From Patiria miniata (lineage: Eukaryota; Echinodermata; Asteroidea; Valvatida; Asterinidae): 64,000 nt of DNA. Under the pieces are notes generated by a model. It was not told the origin of the DNA and made no database searches. It was given only the letters and a program-made list of their open reading frames with translations. Below are positions 1 to 11,241 of the stretch, piece after piece; within the stretch, counting starts at the first letter, position 1; each line of letters starts with the position of its first letter. The position numbers were made by a program, and so were the translations under genes. Location: positions 2,794,632 to 2,858,631 of the forward strand of contig NW_024037047.1 of assembly GCF_015706575.1 (NCBI RefSeq). The letters are read 5' to 3'.

Positions 1-245
1 CGTAAAAAGTAATCGAGGTCCGTGTGGTTCTTTAGTTCAACCACTGACAATGTTGTGTTTCTGACTTTGCAGTAGCTTTCCGGAATTTTCATGGTGTATC
101 TCACACTTTTTTGGTGTTTTCTGAAGCAGAAGAATCAAGGAATTCTGTCAGTTTGTCGTCCGTAAGAAGAGCAAATCAAGGTTCTTTAGTAGTACTCTCC
201 ATTTTGCCAACCTGTGTGCAAGCAGTGCGTTGTTTACAAAAGAGA

Positions 246-902
246 TCGTCACCGACACCACGAAGTAGCACCCAGCTACATACCAGTAAAAACTAGCAAT
301 CGGAGAAAACGGCTACTAAAGTTGAACGCCTTCTAAAACAACACTTTGCGTCAAAACGACAGAGTATTTTCAGTTGGGTTTCTCGTTGTGGACACTTGAT
401 GAATTGAATTTATTAAATCTGCTGTTTTTCACCCGTTTGTGTATTAAATAAACAAGAAATAAGAGAAAAAGAAGAGTGTTAGTTCGTGAAACCGAAAAGG
501 CTGCGAAACTGTAAATTTTCATTTTCACGAAGTAACACTCTTCAATGTATTCAACACGAGGAAAGTGCAACTTCAGGTCAGCGCGCGCGCGCTCATACAA
601 ATTATTACAAGAAGAGTGTTACTTCGTGAAAACGTTTTTGCTCACTTATGAGCAGAGTGCGCGCCATGCATTGCAATTGTAAATGGAACTTGAGTGTTAC
701 TTCGTGAAAACGAAAATTGTCACTTTTGCGCAAAAGTTGCCATGGATACTTAGCGTAATTATTAAAGTAAAGCTCTTGAAGCTTTGAAACTTCGTGCAAT
801 GGTAGGCCTTGATGAATAATGTTTAAAAATAAAAAAAACACTGAAAATCGAAAAAAATATGGTTTAACACGGTAGGGTGTTACTTCGTGGTGTCGGTGAC
901 GA
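246..902. repeat. 657-bp element with 28-bp terminal inverted repeats
   Basis: Positions 246-273 and 875-902 are inverted copies of each other with one mismatch. Between them the core motif TGTTACTTCGTG or its complement recurs at 477-488 (one mismatch), 526-537, 617-628 and 695-706. Copies 471-490 and 524-543 form a local inverted pair. The ends also carry the motif (259-270 and 879-890). This is the layout of a MITE or small foldback element with subterminal repeats. No transposase is visible and I saw no convincing target duplication. Confidence 0.65.
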
Positions 903-1039
903 AATGTGCGTTGAATTTGCTTTTTGAAAGGGCACCCGACTATTTGCATCTTCGTTCCCTTTTTCTCGATCTTACGTGTAGTGTATTGCCTTGATGAACG
1001 GGTGCGAGGGTGATAGAGCAAGGCTTACGCAATGCGCCG

Positions 1040-1256
1040 AAACACACGTCTGGGTTTCAGTCACGATTTCGTTGCTATGGGTATAGTACGTGTGTTGCTA
1101 TGCGCATAGTACTTTTTCAGAATGCGGCTGCGTGGTATAGTTTTTTTGGAGCGCAAGTAAAAAATAGTAAAAATAGCAAGTGTCACGTGACGCGCTCTTG
1201 GGCAATCAAGACACATAATCTGTGAGTGAGGTGTTATAATAACAAATACTGAGTGG
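1040..1256. repeat. Partial copy of the foldback family seen at 57.7-58.9 kb
   Basis: The segment at 1214-1256 (ATCTGTGAGTGAGG, then a TTATAA block and CAAATACTGAGTGGCT) matches 58686-58728 in the same orientation with several differences. Upstream, GCTATGCGCATAGTACTTT near 1097-1115 matches the complement of 58390-58415. The long hairpin that follows the motif at 58.7 kb is absent here. Only a small stem (TAGGAGG at 1272, CCTCCTA at 1285) follows. I read it as a decayed or 5'-incomplete family member. Confidence 0.5.
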
Positions 1257-1544
1257 CTAAACATTTTGAATTAGGAGGAATTTGCCTCCTAAAATACTGC
1301 GATAATGTTCCTCTCTTTCCTTTCCACTCTGAACCCCTCATTATTTGTAAAATAAAACCCCAATCAAGTATGACAATAAGTTGTTAACAATACATAGACG
1401 TCACAAATGATTATGAAATCCCGTAATTGTGTGTTCTGAAAAGGGAACATCTTAAAAAGAAATGAGTAAATACATAGTTAAATATCCCTAATAGTAAAGC
1501 AGTGTGTTCTAGCAGTAAAGCACATTATTCATAATCTTGAGGTT

Positions 1545-1745
1545 GTGGCCATGCGCGTTGTGCCCTTGGATAAGGCGCTTTTACCTCGATTTCAGTACTC
1601 CTCTCAACCCAGGTGTTAAATGGTTACCGGCATTATTCAATGCTGGGAAAACAACAGACTCGCTGTGGAGGAGGTGTGAAGATCCCCCACAGCAGCATAT
1701 GAGTCTGGCCCTGAGATGGGCACTCCGCATTCCTGTGAACACAGG
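1545..1745 (+). repeat. SINE-like dispersed repeat
   Basis: The stretch contains GTGCCCTTGGATAAGGCGC, then a CTCAACCCAGGTGTTAAATGG block and a GGCATTATTCAATGCTGGG block. This order resembles tRNA-derived SINEs common in marine deuterostome genomes, recalled by pattern rather than by a search. The 5' tRNA-like part is too degraded to score A and B boxes confidently. Confidence 0.4.
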
Positions 1746-1759
1746 TTCGTCCCCCTGAG

Positions 1760-2770
1760 TTTTTTTGTTGTTTTGTTTTGTTTTGTTTTTTATAGTTTTT
1801 TGCATCTCTACTGCAATCCCACGCTTTACTTCTGGAAGATGCAGCTTTCCATACAAAGTGTATAAACAGCCATGGGTGGCGCTAGCATGAAAACAATAAC
1901 GGTGGTCCCCGGCTCTGCATGGTGCGAGCTCGTCCACTAATCAGCACACGTCGTACATCGTTAAAGTTAGATGTCGGTCATCTTAATTACCGTGCTGTAT
2001 CCGCTCAAAATCTACTGGTGATCATCTGCTTGATTTGTGTTTTTGTCTTCTTGTTCGGATTTGTCAGTTGAAATATTGTTTGCAGAACCAATTGTAAAGG
2101 GAAAAAACACCATGTGTCCACCACAGTTGCGTAAATAAATCTGCTAAAAAAATGATACATGTTAAGTGTTGGACTGACGCTCTTGGTAAGGGCACGGGCG
2201 CGCCTGTTCTTTCTGAAATGGAATGGACCAAAATGCACGCCCTGAATGTAATTCATATTCTGTTGTGTTTTACTCACACCAAGTTTACCTTATTCTCCAA
2301 CTAATTTATTGACAAACAAATAAATATTTACTGAGTCTGAATGTTGGAGCTGCATTTCCATCGAACATGGAATCGTCTTCCCTTCATGGAAAAAATCATG
2401 CACAGAGCTAAAAAGCTGTGTGTCATTAAAATGCAGTTATCGTAATTGTTACTGTTGCCAGTAGCTTTTCTCACGAGCGGTTGCTTTTTGAGTAATGGCA
2501 GCAAAAGAAAAAAGCAATTTCGGCTGCCAGCAGATATATTCAAGGCTGCGTTGAAGCTTAATGCGCGTGAAAGTTGCTCACAATTTCTCATCGAAGGGAA
2601 TAGGCAACCACTTTACATTATTGGTTGATAAACGCTTCACCAGTAACTACCAAATTATTTGATAAAGAAAAGGTACTGCGCTCGTAATTACTGCTTTATT
2701 AACTCACCAATCATTCACTGATCATTCACGTGTGGACATTGGTTAATTATCCAAATAGAAGTGCTGTGTC
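1760..2770. other. Intergenic, nothing recognised
   Basis: AT-rich sequence with only short open frames that show no codon-like bias or known motif. It lies directly upstream of the gene 1 promoter, so it may hold distal regulatory sites, but none can be named. Confidence 0.4.
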
Positions 2771-2781
2771 CGAGACAACTT

Positions 2782-2789
2782 TATAAAAT
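2782..2789 (+). promoter_or_regulatory. TATA box of gene 1
   Basis: TATAAAAT lies 173 bases before the chosen start codon. An initiator-like TCAGCA occurs at 2820-2825, about 35 bases downstream, a normal TATA-to-start spacing in animals. Transcription would therefore begin near 2812-2822 and give a 5' leader of about 135-145 bases without an intron. Confidence 0.6.
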
Positions 2790-2954
2790 ATAAGCGATGG
2801 AAGGCCAGCCCGGTCCATCTTCAGCAATCCGTATTCCGTCGTTGCATACGTGTTGGCTTGCGTGATTCTATATGCCCAAAGCTTCACATTTTGTATGTTG
2901 GTATACTACCCGATTACTGCAGGCTTAAACTTACAAAGTTCTAAACCTTTGAAG

Positions 2955-3300
2955 ATGAAAATGGAAGACGTGTTTCTCATCAGAATTACTATCGTCACTT
3001 TGGCTTCTCTTACAGTGATTGGCGTATGCCAATCCGCATGCACCCTGTGCCCGTTTCAATGGATGGAGCATCAGCATCATTGCTATCGCTACTTTCCTGT
3101 TCCTCTCTCGTATGATAAAGCTGAGGCCTACTGTCAGCGTTATTCAAAGCAAGGCGGGTCAGGTGGTCTTACAATGGTCGATACCCAGAAGGAGACGATG
3201 TTTTTGATTGACTACGTTGGAGCAATCCTAAATAGAACAACACAGTTGGGTAGTACCACCAGCTTTGTGTGGTTGCCTAAGGGACCGCAGGAAACGTTTG
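2955..3300 (+). CDS. Gene 1 exon 1: signal peptide and first half of CTLD
   Basis: The ATG at 2955 opens MKMEDVFLIR followed by a hydrophobic stretch ending VIGVCQS, a good signal peptide. The open frame extends upstream, but without an ATG, so 2955 is preferred. After cleavage come CTLCPFQW, HHCY, then AEAYC and an LTMVDTQKE stretch, the usual first half of a long-form C-type lectin domain. FVWLPKG sits where the WIGL strand is expected. An N-glycosylation site (NRT) follows the helix. The exon ends at a strong donor, GTAAGT at 3301, leaving one base (phase 1). Confidence 0.8.
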
Positions 3301-6300
3301 GTAAGTTATACCAACTGCAATGGCTTTAAAATTTAGTCGCTATACTGCTTGCTCCCAGCGGCTTTGCCCTAGGGCGCTGGGGTCTAGCCCAGGTTGGACT
3401 CGTCCGTTGTGTACACGCGACGGAGTCCAGGGGGAAAAAAATCTGCTGCCACAGAGAACATAATTACAACAACGTTTTTTTGGGGGGTTTTGTCCCATTT
3501 TTTCATGATGGAGGAATTTTCATTTGAATATTCCTTGCGTCCATAATTATAAAGATGCTTGGTTTAGAAAAAGTAAACATTTCCGTCGGCGACATGTTTA
3601 CCGAAAAAAATATCGCAGATCCACGCCTTCGTCGTAAACATCCTCAGTACCTTGCTCATGACGAACATTTCTTGTGAAGACTTACACACTCGTATGCAAC
3701 ACAGTTGCTATACGGAGCGTGCATCACGCGATAAATCTTAACACAACATGTTCGATTTGAGGATGTTTACGACGAAAGCGTGGATCTGCGATTTTTTTCA
3801 GTAAACTCATCGAACATGGACATAATTTACTTTTCATATACCAAGCATCTTTGTAATTCTTGACACAAGGAATATGTTAAAGAAATTTCAATTTCCTCTA
3901 TCAGGTAAAAATATGAAGACATTTAGAAATGTTGTGATCTTTTTCGCCATGTCATCAGAAGTTCATAACCTAAATGTCAGTCGTAATGCAATGCAGACGT
4001 CGTCCAATATGGGTTAGGGTCCTCCCGTCCCATTATTCACTATTTTTGGTCAGCAAAATAGTCGCCCTGTCAGCAACTATGAAGAGGAGTATGTATGGGG
4101 GACCCCCGTGCAACCCCCCTCCCCCAACTAACTTTTAAGAATCTGTTGAGTGCCTTTTAGGGTCCTTAAACACATTTTGGATGTTAAGAGTAAAAAAAAA
4201 AATCTGATGCGAAGGAGATATCCAAAATGACGGCCAATATTGCCGCCAAAATGGTGAAATTTTGAAAAAGGAATATATTAGCCAAATTATGTGATAAAAG
4301 CATAAATAGAATGGTTAGTTATATGTTTTTGACCCTCAAAAACTAATTTCTTGTATCTTTTTTTTTCCTATCATGCTTCATATTCAAGATGGCGGCTGAT
4401 CTGTTGGACATATGGGTAAAACACGGAAAAAGTCATATATCAGCCTAATAATATGATAAAATCATCAGTGAAATTGCTAGTTATATGTTTTCGACCCTCA
4501 CCAATTCATTTCTAGTATTTTTTCTTTGCCTTCATGCTTTAAATACAGGATGGCGGCTAAGATGGTGGCCAATATGGCCGCCAAAATGGAAAAAAAATGG
4601 GAAAAAAAATCAAATACCAGCCAAATAGTCTGATAAAAGCATGAATAAAATTAGTTGTTATGTTTTTTTTTACCGTCGCAAATTCATTGCTGGTATCCCA
4701 TTTTTTGCTATTGTGCTTCAAATTCAAGATGGAGGCCAGGCTGGCGGCAAATAAGCCCTCAGAAAGAGGTCAAATGTTAGACAAATGATATATATTAGCC
4801 AAATAATATGATAAATGCATACATTTACATTTAACTATCAGATAAATGCTCTTAACCTTTACAAATTCATTTCAACATTCTTTCGTTTTGCTACCATGAA
4901 CCAAATTCAAGATGGCTGCCAATATGGCTGCCAAAAATGGTGAGATTAGAGAATAGCCATATATTGGCCATAGATGTAAATGATATTTTATCAGTGAAAT
5001 TTGAGATTATGCAATTGAGACTTCATTGCCTATGTCTGGATTTGTCTTACTTGCAAACATGTTCCAAATTGAAAATGGTGGTCTAAGTGGCGGTGGCTTG
5101 TTTAAGTACAGGCCAGCCGGGAGCTCGGCCGGTTAGTTTGATCCTCTTCAAACCGGCCGAGCATCCGGCCAGACTCTGGCTGAGGTGCCCACGCACTATA
5201 GTCGATCTATTGTGTTCATGCCTGATAACTGCAGGTCCAATTAACATCTAGCTGGGACCCAAGAATGAGGAGTATTTAATCCGCTTAATCCTCCACGGTC
5301 AACAAAAGGCCGTAAGTGCGTGACTAATATAGAAATAAACTGACCACTTTCCTCGGGAGTCAGTTACAGGCAAATGATTATGATAAATAATAAGGGGGTA
5401 CTTTCTGCTTCTCCTTTTTAAAATTTTTTATTTTCATAGATACCGAACTGTTAGGTAAAACGCTAAAACGAAATGTAATGAACAAATATATGCAAGTCAT
5501 CAATCTATGGAAAGATAGAGTCTGGAAAGTTGTTTACGCCATGTTAACACAATAGACACTAGTCCGCTTAGAACTCTTTGTTTAACTTTGGAGGCAGACA
5601 GGCTGCATACCAGTAGGTTGTTCGTTAAATGACTGAGGGGCAAAAGTACCAGCTGAGGATCAGACCGGCCTCAAAGGGCCGGTACGTGGCAGCGCAGTGG
5701 AAGAGGTCGGATCATGGAGGTAGAATTAGATGTACCCATCAAGGAAATTCTACCTTCTAGAGAGCACAATATTTTGCTGATATATGATGTTTTTCTACCA
5801 TTTTTTTTACCAATAAAGCGGCCATATGGGCCGCCATATTTGCCACAATTCTGAATTTGAAGCATGATAGCAGAAAAGAGATACTAAATAATGAATTTGC
5901 GAGGGTAATAACAAGTAACTTACAATTTTATTGATGCTTGTATCACATTATTTGGCTGATATATGACTTTTTTATTCATTGTTTTACCAATAAGGCGCAT
6001 ATTGGCCTCCATATTTGCCACCATATTAGCTGCCATTTTGAATTCCAAGCATAATACCAACAAAGAGATACTAAAATTGAATTTGCGAGGGTGAACAAAA
6101 AATACATATCTAACAATTTCATTGATGCTTGTATCACATTATTTGGCTGATTTATGATCTTTTATTTTTTTTACCAATAAGGCGGCCATATTGGCCGCCA
6201 TTTTGGATTTGAAGCATGATAGCAAAAATAGATGCCAGAATTGATATTTCAAGGGTAAAAAACATATAGCTAACAATTTTATTGATGCTTTTATAACATT

Positions 6301-9300
6301 TAATGGCTGATATGTGACTTTTTTCAATTGCATTTACCATGTTGTCAGCCATACAGGCCACCATTCTGGCCATCATCATGAATTTGAATCATGATAGCCA
6401 AAAAAGAGATACCGGAAATGAATTGAGAGGGTCAAAATCATATTTTACAATTTTATTTATGATTTTATCAAACTATATTAGGCAGATATGTGACTTTAAA
6501 AAAAAAATCCCAACATGTCGGCCATATTTGCCACCAAATTGGCCGCCATCTTGAATTTGAAGCATGATAGCAAAATAAAGCTACCAGAAATTAGTTTTTG
6601 AGGGTCTAAAACATATAACTGACCATTGTATTTATGCTTGTATTACAGTATTCGGCTGACGTATGTCTTTGTTTCAGTTTTTACCAATTTTGGATATCTC
6701 CTTCGCATCGGATATTTTTACTGTTAACATCCAAAATGTGTTTTACCCTAAAAAGGCAACCCAAAAAATGGTGAAAGTTAGTTCTGGGGGTGCACGGGGG
6801 TCTTCCATACATACTCAACTAATGCCACAGTTTAATTTTACGGCTGCTGATAGAGCGGCGGGGGGGGGGGGGGGGGGGTGTCAGCCTAGCTGGAAAGTTA
6901 ACCAATTTTCATGTATGCAGCAATGTTCCAAATGCATTCCAATGTAAAGAAATGGACGTCTGCCGGGCACACTGTGGTGGGTGTGGTCAGGAGGGCCATG
7001 AGAAAGGGGCCCCAAAATTGAGCTAGATCAGCTGGTGAGTTAACCTAATGAAACCTACTGGAAAATGTTGGGCCTAGTCGCAGGTATCATGAATGGCCAC
7101 TGCCAGACATTTTCAAGGTGCCCGCCAGACATGAGAAACCTGTACAGGAGGGGGCGTGGCCATAACCCCCTCCCTTTCCTTTTCGCTGATAGAGTTGCAA
7201 CGCAACGATATGCTCCCAGCTGCTATAAGAACAACACGTTTTCTTCTGACGTTGAAACGCAATTCCTTTACTACATGTACTTGTACCTTTGTACGTGACG
7301 TCTTAACGCCATATCCTCTACTTTAATGCGCGGACGTCTTATCGTTTTAGGTGAGTTGATCTCTAATGAAAATTATACTCTCACAACCCAATTACATACC
7401 CCGTTTCTTTGAAATAAAAATTATGATATAACATCAACAACTGACTAAAAAATAAAGCCATTGTTATTTATCCCCCCTAATCCGACTTACAAACTTATAT
7501 AAACCTATAACGTCATGTTAAAATAAACTGGTATAATTTAGGGAAAAAATATACATATTGCACCTAGATTATCGGTCGCTCATCAACCCCTTCTTCCCAT
7601 ATAGCCTAGCACGCCACGCCACGCTACGCTAAACAAGCGGTGCCACGGTGCAAGGCACTGTAAAGAAATCCCGAGCCAGACTTGTCACCTCTCTCTTCTT
7701 CTTCCGTTTACCATAAGACCAATTCAAAGATAAGTTGTACGTTTATACTTGTGCCTTTTCCTCTTTCTTTAACAACATGTGAAAGTTCTTACGGGGTAGG
7801 TCGTAAAGTCTTGAGACGAAACCTACCCAAGGTCTAGCGAACTGTACCTGAAGAGTCTCGCTTTTTAGACCCCCCCCCCCCCCACCTATTGATTTTCGGA
7901 GGCCTAAGAGTCTGGAAATAATAACCGGTCAACATTTCAGCACGCCTCCCTGAAAATTTTTTTGATCCACCGTGCTAGCCCCACCAAAATATTGGTTCTA
8001 GAACCGCGCCTGAGCGAGGGCCAATAGTAGCCCATCTGGCTTACGAAGAAACACCATTATAAATATGGGGGTAATTATTACATGATCATTTTCAAGTTTC
8101 CATTTTATTTGGCAGTCCTGTTTTTAAAACTACAGTAAAAAAGCGTATAACATTGTACATGATATTAGTACTTTTGCAACTGTCTTTGAATAAAAGGAGT
8201 AATATTTAAGTAATTATGGAAGTTGAAACTGTTACGAATAATTGTAAATCCCCTTCAAAAAATGAAGTGTGCGCTGACTGTAAACGTAAGCTCCGTTTGG
8301 CCCATGTGGTTTGTTGTAGTTTAACTAATCACCCTGAAAACGAACTCGTTCGCGGTTTGTGCCCATTTTTAAGGTTACAGAACCGCAATGACAAAATGCC
8401 CGATGCACACAATGAGGTTTAGAAATATATTGTTGCATTATCAAGGGGGCCATGACCCCCCCCCCCAAAAAAAAACCGAAACCGATTTCTTTTTTTTATG
8501 TGACATCGCAATAAATGCAGGCAATGAGTACACCCCCATCTTTTCCTCAAAAATAAAATGGTAAAAGTGGTCAGAAATTGCCTCAGATCGCATCACAGAA
8601 CATCTAGAATCCAAAATTTTTCGGGGCCCTTAAGCGGGCCCCGAAACCCCACGCCGTAATTTTTGGGACCCACTTTTTGGGGGACCAAACTTTTTTTGGC
8701 CCCCCCTAAAAAAATTGTGTTCTGGATCGGCCCTTGCGGCGGACGCGATTAAAACCACTCATTACAGACTTGATTCAAGTCTGTCGCTATGGCTGCCATA
8801 CCCCATGGCAATATTACGAGTGGAAAGTTGTCCGTTCAGCCTGTGACTTTTTGTGAGTAATATAATTTCGGGGAGAAAAAAAAACCTGTCCCCCCACGTT
8901 CAAGGAGCGATTTCCGCCCTTGAGCCAAAGGTGCTAAAATCATGGATTTGGGTAAGCATTTTGGCACCTTGTTTTAAAGTGCAAATCGTAAGTGGGGATT
9001 GTGAGTTTTTGTTCTTAAGTCAGAGAGAATGGTTCAAATTCTATGCCAAGAGAGTTTTCGTAATTGATTATTAATATCTTAAATGTTTTAACTTATTCCA
9101 AAGATAGGCGGACAAAAACAAAAGTAACAGTCGGGTTCCCATCTCAGTGTATCTAAGTTACAGATTCATCACGTGGTACGTTTTCAAGCTTGGAGGGGTT
9201 GGGCAAGCTACCCCAGGTTTGTAGACATTGTCGAAGTTGTATCCTTGTAACTTAAGACGCTGCAAGCGGGGTTGTGCACTGGCTAGGATTTTGCGCCAGA

Positions 9301-11209
9301 TCGTAACCAATGGTTTTAATGGTCAATGACAACAATTAAGTTGCAGCTGAATGAAGTTGCAGCAGTGCCACAGCTTCCCTCTCGATATTCGAGAATATGC
9401 TCTGGAAGAGGAACTATATGCTCTTTGAGGAAAATGCAATGGGTTTGCCTTCCTGGGTGTTGCCCAATCCTCTTTCAGATGCATCTACTTTGAGGATGGT
9501 TTCTATACTTGTGGGTCGGAGAATCGTAGCCAGGACTTAGTTGAGATGGAGTGTTTGAGGGTTATTAAAAAAGCTTGATGGTCCTCTTGCCAGAGAAATG
9601 GTACATCTTTTCGAAGAAGATTGCTGACGGGAGCAACTTTGCCTGCGCAATTTGGGGTGTAGTGTGAGACAATGTTGACTATGCTAAGGAACCGGCGGTT
9701 TCAATCAGGGCGATGAGACGTTCAGCCGCTCGTCATGCTCTCCATGCTCTCCAAGGGAGACCGAATACTGCAATGTCGTCACGGTATTTGTTCCAACGCA
9801 TCAAGGCATTTAGCTTATTTCGTCATCAATATTTTGTCTCTCTACATAACCATAGTCAAATTCATGGGGGGGGGGAGGGACCCACAGTCAACAGTGGATA
9901 CTGGCGAGGGCGGAGGACGTATAATGTGCCGTGTGCCGAAGGTCCAAGGGCGGATCCAAGAGGATGAGGGGCAATGGGCCACAATAACAAAACCCAATTG
10001 AATTTTTAGTGATGTCACAAAAAAAGGCAGCCACTACATACACCACCAGCTTTTCCGAAAAACACATTGGTTACAGTGGTCAGAAATTGCCTCGGATCTC
10101 ACCACAGAGCATCTAGAATCCATTTCATTCCGGGCCCTTAAAGGCCCTGTCACACTGTCTGCGATCTTATATGCGCTCTCACTGCGTCCTTGAAAAAATA
10201 GCTAAGAGCAAAAACAACTACTAGATCGCAGCGACAACTACATAGGTCGCCAGATGGGCGCCAGAGGGTCTTAATGGTCTCTGATGAGCGCCAAGGTCTT
10301 TGAACATGCTCAGGACGCATCTCCGGCGCTGTGCGAGCGTGAATCGTGCGACATTGAAGTGGCATTGAGGCAGCCTATAGGCGCAAGGCAGTCGATGTAG
10401 TCTCCATGAGAAAGTAACTCGACTGCGATGAACTTGTAGAATAATTTTGAAACTGGACTGTGTATTGACCGTTTGTCGTGGTATTTATACAGCGCAAGTG
10501 ACGTCACATGAGCGTATTTTGGTCGGATAGAGAGCGCGATGCAAGCTACTAGGACGTATCAACAGCGAGCAGAGCGTTGTGTGAGCGTAGTAACAGTGCA
10601 GCGGCAGCGACTAGATCGAGTAATTGTGCTTGACAGGCTCGCATAGAGAGCGAGTTGAGCGCATCGTAAGCGCGGAAGAGCACAGTATGAGCGTAGCTTG
10701 AGCTTCTTTGAGACAGAAAGTTGTCATTTTCTTGCCTATGTCACATATAATGTGACAGGCCCTTAAGCTGGCCCTCCGAACCCAACGCACCGTAAATTTG
10801 TGGACTCACTTTTTGGGGGACTACATTTTTTCTGCCAAAAAAAGAGAAGAGATTCAGATCGGCCATTGCGGAGGCCGAAGAGCTCTCACTTTCACAACGA
10901 CGGAAGGTGCCCCATTTTCTGAGAAGTTGCCCCTTTTTGGTGGTGCCCCGAACCACCCCCCACCCCCTCCCCTCCAGTTTGAAGAGCGTTCTGCTGTCCC
11001 TGCCTGCTGGTACCGTGCATCAGATTCCAACTAGCAAAACTTGTTTGTTTCTGCATTCAATAGGGGACGTTGAACAGTATTGGGTTCAACAAATACAAAA
11101 CACGTGGGATGTCTTCCTAAAAAGTAAAAGTAATAACACAAGAGGGACAATTTCGACGATTGCACGTAAATACACACATTGGACGGGCCGTCACCACGTA
11201 AAGGGGAAG

Positions 11210-11241
<32 letters not shown>

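Noticed and set aside
2850..2954. Upstream extension of gene 1 exon 1 beginning at 2850
   Set aside because: The first codon there is GTG and no ATG precedes 2955 in that frame. The ATG at 2955 directly precedes a good signal peptide.
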